A stretch of DNA of 64,000 nt from Fulvia fulva (taxonomy: Eukaryota > Ascomycota > Dothideomycetes > Mycosphaerellales > Mycosphaerellaceae): assembly GCF_020509005.1 (NCBI RefSeq), contig NC_063015.1, positions 3,906,001 through 3,970,000 of the forward strand. The letters are read 5' to 3'. The notes beneath the pieces are model-generated. The model saw only the letters and a program-made list of their open reading frames with translations. It was not told where the DNA came from and ran no database searches. The translations under genes and the position numbers were made by a program. The number at the start of each line of letters is the position of its first letter. Position 1 is the first letter of the stretch. This document shows positions 11,293-21,580 of this stretch, piece by piece.

Positions 11293-12183
11293 CTATCGTT
11301 GAAAGCGCCCTCTCTCCTCGAAGCGGTGGCGGAGTCGATAAATCGGCACGTGAACTTTCGCTTCTGGCATGTGCTCTTCGTCTGTGATCATACTGAGGCT
11401 CACGAGATCGCCTAGGTGGACGTTGTAGTATCCGAACGTCTCCGTGTCCTGCATTGGGTCGGCTTTGGATCGCGCTGGGATGAGGAGGGCGTTGTCTTTA
11501 TGGATCAGACGCATGCGCTGGAGGGGGATGCCTTCGGAGGCTTGGAGGAGGGCTGCGAGGGTGATGATTTTGGTGCTGAAGGATATTTTGGCTGGGTAGT
11601 ATTTGTCGGTGTACGTGTTGTGGATGGTGATGATGAAGTGCTCGCATATCTGCGCTCTTGTTGGTGGCGGGAGTGGAAACTTGTTAAGAAGGTCATTGAT
11701 ATCGTCGGTCTTGCTCGAGGTGGCGGCTGGTGTCGAAGATGCTGCATCGTATTTATTCTTGGAATCTGTTGCTTCGCCAAGGGCCTTTGAGTAATCGTCT
11801 TCGATCTCGAGTAGGGTGCTCCGCTTGTTGGCATTGAGTCTGCGATGCAGCTCTGTAACGTCGTCGTGGGGGATCTAATGGAATACACATGTCAGCACCT
11901 TTACAAAACCTATCCCTTTGCCACGGCTTACAAGCACATGTCAGGGTGGAGTGAGCGACAGCATGTGCAAACTTACATTCCTTGCTACGTCAATGAGGCT
12001 CTGACTGGCTCTTGATGTGACGGCCATGACCTTCAGCATGTCGTCAAGGCTGCGCTCTTCACATGGCTTTTGTGTTATGGTGCAGAGTGTAAGGAGGTCT
12101 TCGGCGGACAGCCAGATCTGGAAGGGGAGCTCGGTGGCGCTGTCGATCGCTGCCATGGCGGCAGTGTAGTGCGAGATGTACAT
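11293..12183 (-). CDS. hypothetical protein with ubiquitin-like C-terminal region, 262 aa
   Basis: Predicted complement(join(11293..11874,11977..12183)). The 102-nt intron has a GTAAGT donor and a CATTAG acceptor in phase 0. Exon 1 (69 codons) begins MYISHYTAAM; an internal Met ten residues on is an alternative start. The N-terminus is helical. Exon 2 holds a charged helix and then, at ~150-240, an alternating beta/alpha stretch (FIITIHN, KYYPAKISFSTK, LAALLQASEGIP, MRLIHKDNALL, GDLVSLSMI) that resembles the strand-helix-strand order of ubiquitin-like domains. That fold is inference from pattern. The frame stops at TAG 11293; see the separate entry for a possible tail. The next minus-strand gene upstream has a similar look, suggesting an old tandem pair. 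Confidence 0.6.
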
Positions 12184-12377
12184 TGAGGCTGTGATGGAGG
12201 TGGTACGGAGAGACGTGTGAGATCGTGTTAGTGGGAGTATTGCAAGAGGCTGTAATCTGCTTAAGAGCCTCGAGCTGCTCAAGCAAGATGCTTCAATTCA
12301 CTGCGTTTGCAACGGCCAATGTATAGCTTCAGTCACTGGGGCCTGTCATGCCAAGCTCTGATGAGGACCAACAAAGT

Positions 12378-13372
12378 CTACGAGGTATCGTACTCATCGC
12401 TGTGCAAAAAAAGTCCTCTCTCCCCAGTGTCCATGGTGCCTTCAACGTCCTTCTCGTCTCCATCGTCTTTCTCGTCTCTATCGCCCTGCTTGGCACCATC
12501 CTCTTTCTCGTCTCCCTCGTCCTTCTCGTCTCCATCGTCCCTATCGTCTCCATCGTCTCCATCGTCTCCATCTCCTTCGTCACTTGTTGCACCTGCACAT
12601 GTCCCACAGCTCGAACCTTCGTTCACGACCAGGGTGGCGATGAGGTTGGGGAAGGGGTCGTCGGCAATCCCCGTCTGTTAAGGGCGGGTCAGTAAATGTT
12701 TGCAGCAACAGTAAATGCCTCGACCTACCGATCGTAGAGTGACATCCAACGGTCTCATGCCGTCGATTGTGTAGTTGCCCCGGAATATCTGCTTCCCTTT
12801 GTACGAAACTCGGATCTGCCAGGGACGCGGGTCTCGTCTATCGAGGATGTACTCTACGACGGTTCCCATATTGTCAAACGGGAACAGGCGCAAGCTTTTG
12901 GTCTCAAGGCACCAGGTCTTTCGTACTGTGACCGTGACCATACGGCTTAGCTCGATTCGTGTGCTCCTACCGATGAGGAGCTGACAGGTCAGCAAAGCCG
13001 TACCAAGGAGGTGATGCAGCTATGAGACTTACCCCGTGGAGTTGCAACGCAGGACTGACTTGAACCGGCCGGACGTAAACGTCGGTGCCACGAATGGTCA
13101 AGGCCTGGTCGTCGACCGGCATGCCCTGACAATACGCGATTTCGACGCCTAGCGAGAGGACAGTCTCTGCCCACACAGAGGAGTGTTAGCCATACTCCAA
13201 CGCCAGAGGGCCTGTCTCAGCAACTGATGCTGAGGATAAGATGCAGCAGGCCGGTCTGAGGGAGTCAGCGGCTTCTTCCTTTGCACTTACCTGTACCGCG
13301 CACAAAGTATTCATCGGACGACCCATCGGGGTTAAACACGAGCAAGACGAACGCGCTGGTGTCTTGTTGCAT
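12378..13372 (-). CDS. hypothetical protein, ubiquitin-like folds with acidic Asp/Gly/Lys tail, 254 aa
   Basis: Four exons: complement(join(12378..12674,12729..12980,13033..13166,13291..13372)). Introns of 54, 52 and 124 nt have GTAGGT/ACAG, GTAAGT/GTCAG and GTAAGT/GGGCAG signals, and all phases agree. The start ATG (13372-13370) opens MQQDTSAFVLLVFNP; an additional upstream exon is not excluded. Residues 8-75 (FVLLVFNPDG, EYFVRGTETVLSLGVEIAYCQG, TIRGTDVYV) and 80-155 (TRIELSRMVTVTVR, KSLRLFPFDNMGTVVEYILDRR, IRVSYKGKQIFRG) each show beta-beta-alpha-beta patterning like ubiquitin/SUMO folds; this is inference. The last ~75 residues carry CGTC, then a Gly/Asp/Glu/Lys repeat ending HSDEYDTS. It lies upstream of a second gene of similar character on the same strand. 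Confidence 0.65.
12437..12580. repeat. coding minisatellite for an acidic tail
   Basis: The plus strand shows imperfect short repeats built on CTCGTCTCC and ATCGTCTCC units. On the coding (minus) strand these give runs of Gly-Asp-Asp and Asp-Glu-Lys inside the last exon of the 12378-13372 gene. The frame is kept throughout, so length changes are probably tolerated. Confidence 0.7.
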
Positions 13373-15103
13373 TTCGTCCCGCCGATGGGCAAAGTAGAAC
13401 TTGCTACACGTTCACACCGTGCAATATCTGCGGACACTTGCGAGGTAGTGAACAGATGGTTGTAGGTGAACAGCGTTATAACTCGGCATGTGTTGGGGAT
13501 CCATTACTCAAACGCGGACCCGCTGTTCTCATTCATAACCCTCGTGATCATCGGCAAACGCCCGCTCTTCCTCTTCCTGATGTCATATCCATTGAGCAGA
13601 AGATGGCATTGTCGACTCTGCATGAGAGCATCATTCATCGGATGCTTGCAAGCACATGCTTCGTCCGTCTGGTGCCCACGTTGCTTAGCACTTCGGCTAT
13701 CCACGCCTCCCCAACCATCGACAGCCCAGAGCTCCACCAGACCAAGTATCGCTCTTCACGTGCAGGACCTTAGTACCACGCCTCAGCGTTGCGCCCACGA
13801 GTACGCGATCGACTACAGCAACCGCGTCGAACACGCTGGTGTCACCACGGCGAGCCACCGAGGTTCTGCTACCGCCAGTACATTAACATGGGATGCCATA
13901 CCTGCGATCAGGCGGCAAGTAAGAGCATGTGCTAGATACAAGTCAGTCCTTCCACGCGCCGCTCACACACGGAGAGCATTGGTACTGTGAACCCAACAAC
14001 GCGGACGCGCCGTGGTCGTATTACACGCCACACGAGCAGCACAACGTCGCATGGTATCTTGATGATATCAGGCAGCAGATACGTAGAGGAAGAGCATCGA
14101 CTCAAAATGGCCGATACGCGTATTGCATGGTTCCCGACACTGGCCAGATCACGCGCGAGCCCCAAGATAGCCTCGGATTCGTTCGATGACACGCTTGAGC
14201 ATGACAGGAAGCATGCATATCTGCTTCATCACTGTCTGGTCCAGGCGTTGAGCAATCACATTCGGGGAAGTGCTGCGAGCATATAGTCGACTGTTGAGTC
14301 CAGATAACCTCGTTGGCCTAGGCTTGCTACCCGGATCATGCCAGATCTCGATCGGAGATCGATTAGAGGCCCAGGGAGCGGCCAAGTCGTGGAGAGATGC
14401 GTCGTAGATGTAGAAAGATACACATAGTCGTGGACGGATACCAATGCTGCCCCAAGAGCTCCTGCAAGGTGGGCTCGAATTCTTTCTTCTCAGCATGGAT
14501 AGCGGTGCTGACATGGGAGGGAAGCAAGCCATGCCTCAGAGAGCGCAAAGAGCTGGGAAATCGAAGGACCGGTATGCTGCCGGCCCCATCATGCAAGAAT
14601 TGAGACGTTCCGGACAAAGAAATGGCATGTGAAAGGAGAAGAAGATTTGGAGGCGCGACGCGATGAGGTTGATCAGGGAAATTGCGACCCGCTTTTCACG
14701 TGCGGTCGGTGTTGCCTTCCATTCTTGCCTTCCTTATTATTGTCCTCTCATCGACATCGGTCTGTCAATCGCGCAGAAATCCTTGTCGACATATGATATG
14801 CGTTAAACCGCCCAGGTGTATTATCTGGGTGTGCGAGCACTGCTATGTTCAATCGCTTGACGTACCTCGGCAGACCTTGCCCGAAGCAGCATCTTAGGCG
14901 CTCATCAACGTCACCCGGATGGATGGCAGAAGTGGGCGCCTCCGCGTGATGGAGATCTCCAATTGCATTCATATCCTTCGGTAAGTTGTGCTTCAGATTG
15001 TTGAATTGAAGGAGCAAGACCACCGAGAACATCAAGTCCGGTACATCGCACAACACAGCTCTTGAGTCAGCAAAGCAACAAGAACGAGGGCCATTCCACG
15101 ACA
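13373..15103. other. 1.7 kb without a confident gene
   Basis: ORFs of 60-170 codons occur on both strands but lack ATG starts, good splice sites or family resemblance. One plus-strand piece (13923-14189) is listed separately as a weak candidate. The last ~200 bp must contain the promoter of the 15104 gene. Confidence 0.5.
13923..14189 (+). CDS. weak candidate exon of a small unrecognised protein
   Basis: An open frame without ATG encodes about 88 residues rich in Trp, Tyr and His (HWYCEPNN, PWSYYTPHEQHNVAWYLDDI) before a TGA. The composition looks more protein-like than the neighbouring ORFs. A possible upstream exon ending at a GTAAGA donor near 13,918 would need a 28-nt intron, which is too short to trust. 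It may be noise. Confidence 0.22.
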   Translation, partial: EHVLDTSQSFHAPLTHGEHWYCEPNNADAPWSYYTPHEQHNVAWYLDDIRQQIRRGRASTQNGRYAYCMVPDTGQITREPQDSLGFVR

Positions 15104-15709
15104 ATGTCATCAGCAGAAGCAGCCACGGACATCCTCCGTCAAGTACTGGAGGAGTTTGGCAGCGTGTTGAGTATCCACGGCGAGTCGGAGGTTTTGGTCA
15201 GCGATGCTGCCATTGCCAAGTCCATCTACGAAACCACAGAATCTGTACGAACACCTTTCGGTCCCAGGATCATCGTCGCATCGCAGGGACAAGCAGATGC
15301 CTCTCAAGTGGAGGGCATCCCCAACGCCAGCGTTGTGTCCGTAAATGACAAGGCTTTCAAGATGGACTTCTACACCCATGCCGTTTTTGGAATCCAGTCA
15401 GACGACCCGAAGTACGTCTTTGGAGGCTTGAAGCATATGCGCTACGGTCTTCGTCCAAAGGGGTATGCTGTTGTCATCTCGATCAAGCAAGAATCGGTCA
15501 AGCAGGAAGATGGCACTTTTACCGTCTCTTTGGAGGACAAGATGAAGTACCAGTCGCGAGGCAAAGTCAACACTCTGACGGACGTCGTGGAGTTTGCAGA
15601 ATTTGAGCGGGGCAGAATCAAGTCTTTCGACAAGGTTGCTAATGTTGGTGGCAAGGAGGTGCAAGCCGAGGTCATATTGGCCAAGAAATGGGACCAGCTG
15701 TCCGCATAG
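15104..15709 (+). CDS. diverged SAM-methyltransferase-like protein, 201 aa
   Basis: Starts at ATG 15104 (ACAATGTCATC); the frame upstream has no other ATG. Residues ~85-130 (DFYTHAVFGIQ followed by a helix, then LRPKGYAVVISIK) match the class I methyltransferase pattern of a strand-4 region followed by RPGG-type strand 5. The glycine-rich SAM motif I expected near the N-terminus is not obvious. It may therefore be a degenerate member or only fold-related. No membrane segment or signal peptide is seen. It sits alone on the plus strand, followed 280 bp later by another plus-strand gene. Confidence 0.65.
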   Translation: MSSAEAATDILRQVLEEFGSVLSIHGESEVLVSDAAIAKSIYETTESVRTPFGPRIIVASQGQADASQVEGIPNASVVSVNDKAFKMDFYTHAVFGIQSDDPKYVFGGLKHMRYGLRPKGYAVVISIKQESVKQEDGTFTVSLEDKMKYQSRGKVNTLTDVVEFAEFERGRIKSFDKVANVGGKEVQAEVILAKKWDQLSA

Positions 15710-15985
15710 TCGATATACTTGGCAAGACGATGTAGTCGTGGTATCAGTGGCACGGAGAGGCCGCTTTTCTGCGCGAAGACAAACGTTTCGCCATGGTCTG
15801 CGTGGAACAAAGGCCATCCTGGCCGTCGATCTTCATTTCTGTGCCATGCAGCATGCGCAAGGTTTGTACTATGAGTTCACATGTTGATCAGCCAGCAAAC
15901 AGTTGTAAGCACAACTGACATATAGGTTGGGCCGATGCTGAGGTTGACCCGAGATCAAGGAAAACAGAAATTACTTACGCTAAAC

Positions 15986-17038
15986 ATGACAGCACATTGG
16001 CTCGACAAGAAAGCCGCAGACTTCGCCGACGATCATTTCCAAGGACAAAACACCGAGAACTTCAGCGGCATTCTTATGCACATCATCATCTTCGACACCC
16101 GCAGGATCCTAATGCTGCACCCAAAGACTCCAGACGAAAGGGCAGAGATAGAACAAGATGTCAGTGATATCCCCAGAACCGCCTCCTTGACCGTCCATTC
16201 CATCGAGCTCGCCAAGGGATCCACGAATGGCAACCTAACAATGCGCGACTACGTCCTCGAAGCGCTAGGCTCTGCTATCCAAACCGACTTGCTCCGCAAC
16301 GTTCAAATCTCCGAGTACTGCTGCGACAGATATCTCCACGAAGTGCGCGTGGCAGAAGAGCTCGAGCTAGAAACTCTGCACCTCGCAGTCCAAGTCACAA
16401 TCCAACCACCCACAGACGACGGACGCCTAAACCACAACATCCGCCGGCGCACCTCCCTAACCTTCGACCCCCTCCAAATAGACCAATACAACGACGCCTT
16501 CTGGCTGCCCCTCCCCCGCGGTCCCAAAGCCTCCCAACACAAAAAAGCCATCCTCGCAGCCAATAACGGCTCCATCAGCACCGACCTCCTCACCAAAACA
16601 ATCCTCCGCCACCACCACGACACCTCCCGAAACCTCTTCAAGAAAAGATTCCCCACGGTCCCCAAAATGGCCGCGCGACTCCGCATCATGTTCACCGCCT
16701 GCTTCGACATCGAGAACCTCCGACGCGGGCATGAGATGGGGTATATCCTGGCCTGGCGGCACGCGCCGTTTGGGCAGCTGGTGGTGTTTATTGTTAATGC
16801 GGATGTGGTGGAGAGGGAGGTGGAGCAGGTTGATCATGGGGAGGTGAGGTATGATGTGTTGTTTAGCGGGATGCGGCCTGGGGAGGGGTTTTTGGAGGGG
16901 GCTGGGTTGGATGTGGAGGCGTTGGGGATGATGGTCGGGGGGACGAGGAAGGATGAGGATGATTATTGCGGGGGCAGGGTGTTGTTTGAGTGGATGACGG
17001 AGGATGAGGGGACGAGGTTTCATTATAGGAGGTTGTAG
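15986..17038 (+). CDS. hypothetical protein, 350 aa
   Basis: Single exon. I chose ATG 15986 (AAACATGACA, A at -3) over the in-frame ATG at 15935, which has C at -3 and would add 17 residues. The family is not recognised. It has mixed alpha/beta character with a His/Asp-rich N-terminus, an arginine pair NIRRRTS near the middle, an aromatic FWLPLPRGPK segment, and an acidic C-terminus with VLFSGMRPGEGFLEGAGLD and a closing FHYRRL. No transmembrane helix is visible. It converges with the minus-strand gene ending at 17140. Codon composition changes from C-rich to G-rich third positions at about 16,740, but the frame is intact. Confidence 0.7.
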   Translation: MTAHWLDKKAADFADDHFQGQNTENFSGILMHIIIFDTRRILMLHPKTPDERAEIEQDVSDIPRTASLTVHSIELAKGSTNGNLTMRDYVLEALGSAIQTDLLRNVQISEYCCDRYLHEVRVAEELELETLHLAVQVTIQPPTDDGRLNHNIRRRTSLTFDPLQIDQYNDAFWLPLPRGPKASQHKKAILAANNGSISTDLLTKTILRHHHDTSRNLFKKRFPTVPKMAARLRIMFTACFDIENLRRGHEMGYILAWRHAPFGQLVVFIVNADVVEREVEQVDHGEVRYDVLFSGMRPGEGFLEGAGLDVEALGMMVGGTRKDEDDYCGGRVLFEWMTEDEGTRFHYRRL

Positions 17039-17139
17039 GTAGGGTTTGTGGAGGCAGGGTTTTGGGGGAGAGGGTGAGGTGAGAGGACGGGACCCAGGGG
17101 TAATCATAAACACCTCTTCTCGAAATAAGTCATCCCTTA

Positions 17140-17802
17140 TCATCCATCTACCAACCTACTCCTCCACACCCCGCACTCCCCCTTCCCCCCTTTAATCACT
17201 CTCTCAAACTCATCAAAACACCTCGCATCATTAAACTCCACAATCCCCCTCACCCCCTCCCCCCTCTCATCCATCCTCACAAACTGCACCATATCATTCA
17301 CCACTTTCATCTCTCCCTTGATCAACGTATACGTAGACCTCGCCACAGCGCTCCGCCTCTTCACGTCCACGAACAGATTCATCAGCACGGTTGTCCAGGT
17401 GTCGAAGTTCTGGGTGATGCTATGCCAGTCGGTCATCCAGACGTCTCTGGTCTGGGGTTCTTGGAGTGGGGGTTGGGAGGCTATGAAGGCTAAGTGGCCG
17501 TAGGAGATGAGGAAGTCCGGGGTGGTGAGGGAATGTATGGATTCGAGGGAGGGGGTGTTGGTGTCTGGGGGAAAGGGGTTGAAGGATTTGATGTATTGGT
17601 TGATGGTAGTGGTGATGGTGCTGTAGAGGGCGGTGTCTGGGGTTCACATTGTATTAAAGGTGTATGGATTGGCTTTGGTCTCTGGTTGTTGGACAAGACG
17701 TCAAGATCTTGTGCTTGCTGGGTGGTGTTGCTGGAGTGTAGCCGACAAGACCATGGCAATGTCGATGCTACTCATACCTGGCTGGCTTACAAACACGGAC
17801 AT
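17140..17802 (-). CDS. NTF2/SnoaL-like small protein, 173 aa
   Basis: Predicted complement(join(17140..17636,17778..17802)). A short first exon (ATGTCC..., eight residues plus one base) joins through a 141-nt intron with GTATGA and CCCCAG; the split codon restores an open frame of 165 residues. The layout fits a cone-shaped NTF2-like fold: an N-terminal helix pair (YSTITTTINQYIKSF, GHLAFIASQ), then WMTDWHSITQNFDTWTTVLMNLFVDVKRR and alternating strands. Function is not known. The N-terminal exon rests on splice logic alone. It is convergent with the gene ending at 17038. Confidence 0.6.
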
Positions 17803-17958
17803 TCCGAACAGCACGATTGGAGTGTGCAGAGCAGCAATAGCTGAAAGAAACGACGAGGGCTATAGCCGGCGTACTTACAAATCGTACAACGCAGCCGGTC
17901 TTTCGGCTTTATGCACAAAGCACCATACATCCCTGGTCCTTCGTGGTGCCTCCGCCTC

Positions 17959-18363
17959 TCACACGTCGTATGGACTGAACAAGCCATCTTCAGGGGCACA
18001 GCTTGGCGGCTTCTCCCAGTCAACATCTCGGAACTCGACAGTTTCGTTGGGGTTGGCCAATCTTCGCAGAGCCGGCCAGTCGCTGACAGGAGGCCGGTAC
18101 ACGTACCACGTCCCAGGCCCCAGGTCGAACGCCAACACAATCCGCTTGCATCGCGCATCATCCGCGGCTAGTCTATTGCGTCTGCGGAGTCTCAGAATTC
18201 GCTGCAGCTCCTTCCGCGTCTCAGCATTGCGAGAGAGCTCCTTCCACAGATGCATCGTGTCTTGGTCATTGTCGCACATGACAGCGTTGAGAAGGTCGGA
18301 TCGCGCATCTTCAAGCTCCTGTAAGAGCTCCTCGACACGGTAGTCAATGCGGACGCTGGCCAT
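17959..18363 (-). CDS. small hypothetical protein, 134 aa
   Basis: Starts at ATG 18363-18361 (MASVRIDYRV); the frame is open 26 codons further upstream, with an alternative ATG three codons before. The N-terminal two thirds are charged helix (EELLQELEDARSDLLNAV, LWKELSRNAETRKELQRILRLRRRNR), followed by a compact tail with GPGTWYVYRPP and ending in FSPYDV. No known domain was recognised. It lies head-to-tail 156 bp upstream of the NTF2-like gene on the same strand. Confidence 0.55.
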   Translation of the reverse strand: MASVRIDYRVEELLQELEDARSDLLNAVMCDNDQDTMHLWKELSRNAETRKELQRILRLRRRNRLAADDARCKRIVLAFDLGPGTWYVYRPPVSDWPALRRLANPNETVEFRDVDWEKPPSCAPEDGLFSPYDV

Positions 18364-18764
18364 TATCGTCATGAGTGCTCTGCTGGGAGGTGAGTGATAA
18401 GGAAGATTGTGGACTTCAGTCTTAAGACCGGTCCGAAACACTGACGCGCCTTGCAGAGATTTGAGAGGGATTTTGTCGTAGAGTAGGTGACTGCGGAAGA
18501 GGTGGTCCTCGAGAAATCGAGTATCTCATGCTTCGTCTGCTTATCTTGCCTCGAGGAGATACAAAGGGTATTGTGCAGGATGTGTTTGTGGTATGTCTCT
18601 GCGACATTGTCTTGGGTACAGAGGAGGACAAAGAGGAGAGTGAAGAAGGACCTGGGAGCAATAAGTGAAGTCTGCAATTATAGAAATCCGTTTCCATCTA
18701 TCTGGGTATCATCCTTTCCTACCATGCCCCAGAACGCCGAAACAATGCTCTCGATGTCGCAGTC
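18364..18764. other. intergenic, no gene seen
   Basis: 400 bp between two minus-strand genes, containing the ram2 3' flank and the promoter of the 134-aa gene. Overlapping short ORFs on both strands are not convincing. Confidence 0.5.
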
Positions 18765-19712
18765 TTAGGCGACAGCTGCTGCGCTAGTGGCTGGCAGGCC
18801 AAGCAGGCCCTTTCTGTACTCCCAGTAGTTCTTCCTGATCGGATCATACGTCTTGCTGAGTAGGTCCAATGCATCGCTCGCCTGCTGTTTGGTAGCCTCC
18901 TCTTCAGCCAAAGCATCTGCAAGAAGATGCAGCGCATGGCTGGAGCGAATACCTGCCGGCTGGCTCACGTCTGCATACTGCTCTGCAAAGCCTATCCACT
19001 CCTTCAACGACTGTCCCGTTTTCTTGATGATGCCTCGCAGATAGCTCCAGGGACTCTGGTTCTGCGGCGCCTTGGCTATGGCTTTCTTGGCGAGTTCGAG
19101 CTCCCGTGCAGCGATTGTTGGGTCTGTCACGCCTTTGACACCGTCCTCTTCGCGCCCGTTGACGATGTACCAGCGATGGTTCCAAGCGCTGTTGTTGCGG
19201 ATGTCCTTAGCCATCATACGCTCCGTGAAGTCTAGCTCTCCGCTCTCCCACAGCCCAAAGCGCTTCACCAGCCATTGTCGATAGCTCCAGACGTGGTAGT
19301 TCTTCGCATCGAGATCGAACATGCTCTCCACGAACTCGGCCTCGCCCTCCACCTGTCCCAGGCGATCGACGATCAAGTTGCGGTGGTGCCAGATCTGATA
19401 GTTCTTTTGGTGTTGCAGGGCCGTCTCGCTCAGCCATTGGAGCTCAATGTTGAGGTCTTTGTCGAGGGCGAAGAGTGTCTGCGCGCGGTAGAGCCAGACG
19501 GTGTAGTGAGCGGGGTTCATGTCGATGAGGTCCTCGGTGAGGGCCAGCACGCGCTCGGAGTACTCGTTCGCAGCCATGACGGCGCGCAGGTAGGACATGG
19601 TTTCGCCATACTCGTCGCTGTATGCAATGGCCGCGAGCGGGTTGGGACCGCCCTCGTCGGTGGGCAGCGGGGCGATGTCTGCCCATTGCGGGTCGTCTGC
19701 GTACTTGCCCAT
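18765..19712 (-). CDS. ram2: protein farnesyltransferase/geranylgeranyltransferase type I alpha subunit
   Basis: 315 aa, single exon, ATG at 19712-19710. It is the shared alpha subunit of FTase and GGTase I, which attach prenyl groups to CaaX proteins such as Ras and Rho. Five PPTA repeats are visible, each with the W-x-x-R/Y-x-x core: NPAHYTVWLYRAQ, HQKNYQIWHHRN, DAKNYHVWSYRQW, DIRNNSAWNHRWY and PQNQSPWSYLRG. The N-terminal YSDEYGETMSYLRAVMAANEYSERVL matches the family start. Length is about the usual 310-330. No defects are seen; the cytosolic heterodimer partner genes are not in the window. Confidence 0.95.
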   Translation of the reverse strand: MGKYADDPQWADIAPLPTDEGGPNPLAAIAYSDEYGETMSYLRAVMAANEYSERVLALTEDLIDMNPAHYTVWLYRAQTLFALDKDLNIELQWLSETALQHQKNYQIWHHRNLIVDRLGQVEGEAEFVESMFDLDAKNYHVWSYRQWLVKRFGLWESGELDFTERMMAKDIRNNSAWNHRWYIVNGREEDGVKGVTDPTIAARELELAKKAIAKAPQNQSPWSYLRGIIKKTGQSLKEWIGFAEQYADVSQPAGIRSSHALHLLADALAEEEATKQQASDALDLLSKTYDPIRKNYWEYRKGLLGLPATSAAAVA

Positions 19713-20499
19713 GACGGCCGCTATGCCTAACGTCTATATCGAATAGCTGCAATAGCGACTAGCGATGGCGGTGGCGGTAGTCGTGTGAAAGCAGGTTTCG
19801 GGCACTGAGTTCGGTGGTTGCGACGGGGGATCCATGTGCAGGCAGGTGGTGTTTGGCCTTGGTGACGATGTGGGGCGTGGGGCGTGGGGCGCGGGGCGTC
19901 TGGCTTTGTTTGACTTTCGGCGACGACAAACGACGGGAGTTGCAACGACAGCTGCAGGAACAATAGCAAGGATCCGTTAAGACCGCAATGGGCAAACGCG
20001 AGTCAGCTTGCCGACATTCCAGCCGTCCGCATGATCATCCGTCTCACCACTGCTTGCACACACCACGTTGAAACTGCTGATCGCGCGATAGACTTCACCT
20101 GCATGTCGGCACTGCTCCGTAGCACTCATCGACGTGAGGCATCACTGCACGATGACATACCAACCACCACACCCATTGACCACCCATCGCCTTAGTACTG
20201 GCTGGATAAGGTAACGGCTACATTCATGTCTGCCCGATGATATGTGCTGGGCAGGCCTAGAAGAACCGATCCGAGGGAGGTAAGCAACATTCGTCAACGC
20301 CGCCAGAGCCTTGCTCTCTATATACATCGTTGGCGCCATCGCTCCGCCCGTTGCAGACGATCTACTCTTCCACATGATCCAGCCGGAGCTTCCAGAACCT
20401 CCTAACACTCCAGCCTCGCCAGCATTTTCTTTTGCATATACCGTTCTCCATTCTCTGGGATCTGAATTCGCATCTCTGTTCTCAGCCAAGAAGGTCAAG
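19713..20499. promoter_or_regulatory. divergent region between ram2 and the NTF2-like gene
   Basis: About 790 bp. GGGGCGTG/GCGC-type tandem motifs occur near 19,870-19,905. A TATA-like CTCTATATACA lies near 20,318, about 180 bp before the chosen start at 20500 and 55 bp before the alternative ATG at 20374. No separate gene is seen. Confidence 0.45.
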
Positions 20500-21008
20500 A
20501 TGATCGAAGAAGACGTGCAACACTTTTTCGGCGTGTACCAAAAGCTCTCTCAGCAGGCTCTGGAGGGCAAGGACAACCTCGACAAGTTGACGGATCTCTT
20601 CGCGCCGCAATTCATCTACTCGTCGCCGTTCGGCGTAGAGGTGAATTCTCATGTTATCCTCACGAGTGAAGATGAAGCTAACTGACTGATCAGATTGGCG
20701 ACAACCGAGACAACATCACCCATCTGATCCGCTCTAAAATCCAAGAAATGCGCGGCAAAGGCCAGAAGCAGATCGAGATCGATAGCATGGAAGTCATCAT
20801 CGTCGACGAGGTACACGCCATGCCCAAGGTGACATGGGAAGCCACATACGACTTGAACGGCCGGACCGTGAAAGTCAAGTATGTCATCGGCTACATGTTG
20901 AAGTATCTCGACGGTGTCATTAGGCTGTATGGATGGATGGCGACGGGCGATCAAGACGATGCGCTAAGAAAGGTGGGGATCAAGCAACAGAACAGGATGA
21001 GTCTGTAA
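20500..21008 (+). CDS. NTF2/SnoaL-like protein, 151 aa
   Basis: join(20500..20640,20694..21008). The 53-nt intron has GTGAAT, a CTAAC/CTGAC branch region and ATCAG, in phase 0. ATG 20500 (GTCAAGATGATC) opens directly into MIEEDVQHFFGVYQKLSQQ; an in-frame ATG at 20374 would add 42 residues that do not look like part of the domain. The pattern is N-terminal helices, LTDLFAPQFIYSSPFG (typical of the first NTF2-like strand pair), then IEIDSMEVIIVD, KVTWEATYDLNGRTVKVKYVIGYML and the closing IRLYGWMA. It probably folds as a small cone-shaped dimer; ligand or reaction unknown. Confidence 0.68.
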
Positions 21009-21580
21009 TTGCTCGCGGTCCATTTTGGATGTTTGCGGGACTTATGTTATAGCGGCAGGGAAGCGGGCGAACAGTACACGTGATCGATGTTCGAGCAGCG
21101 GCGTTGGAAGGGAGATCGGTTGCACAGAGGGCTTATGTACCATAGATATATCCATGGTAATGCATAGGAGTTGACGGCGAAGACAAACAAAGCACAACCC
21201 ACCCCTCGAGAAATGAATCGCGAACGCGACATCGTGCATCGATTCGTCCGAATGGTCTTTGGTGAAACTGTGACGCAGTGATGTGTATGGAAGCTCTGTG
21301 TCTGAATGATGATTACAGCTTCGACTGTCTTGATGAGCCTTGCTGCAACCCAAAACATATTGCAGGTATGCTTGCTCTCTGAGACCCTGCGCTTGAGTCT
21401 TGGTGACAACTGGCGACCTGCGGCTCGAGACTCGTGTTGCGTTTGCATATCGTCTTCGGCTGGTCCAGCAGACTGCGCGAGATTGGACGCTTGACAGAGC
21501 TCATTGCTTCATTCTGACCATGGCCATGCGCCAAAGAAGGTGTGTGTGGCTTGCTTTCCTGGTTGTTCGTAGGCAGATGA
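21009..21580. other. intergenic between convergent genes
   Basis: 570 bp between the NTF2-like gene and LSM5, which converge. Several overlapping ORFs of up to 133 codons on the minus strand have no ATG or domain support. No RNA gene was recognised. Confidence 0.5.

Noticed and set aside
10750..11415. Plus-strand ORFs of 160-220 codons downstream of the phosphatase
   Set aside because: Arg/Ser/Pro/Cys-rich, overlapping each other in different frames, with no domain; GC-rich chance ORFs.
21047..21448. Minus-strand ORF of 133 codons between the NTF2-like gene and lsm5
   Set aside because: No good start, erratic composition, and it sits in the 3' flanks of two convergent genes.
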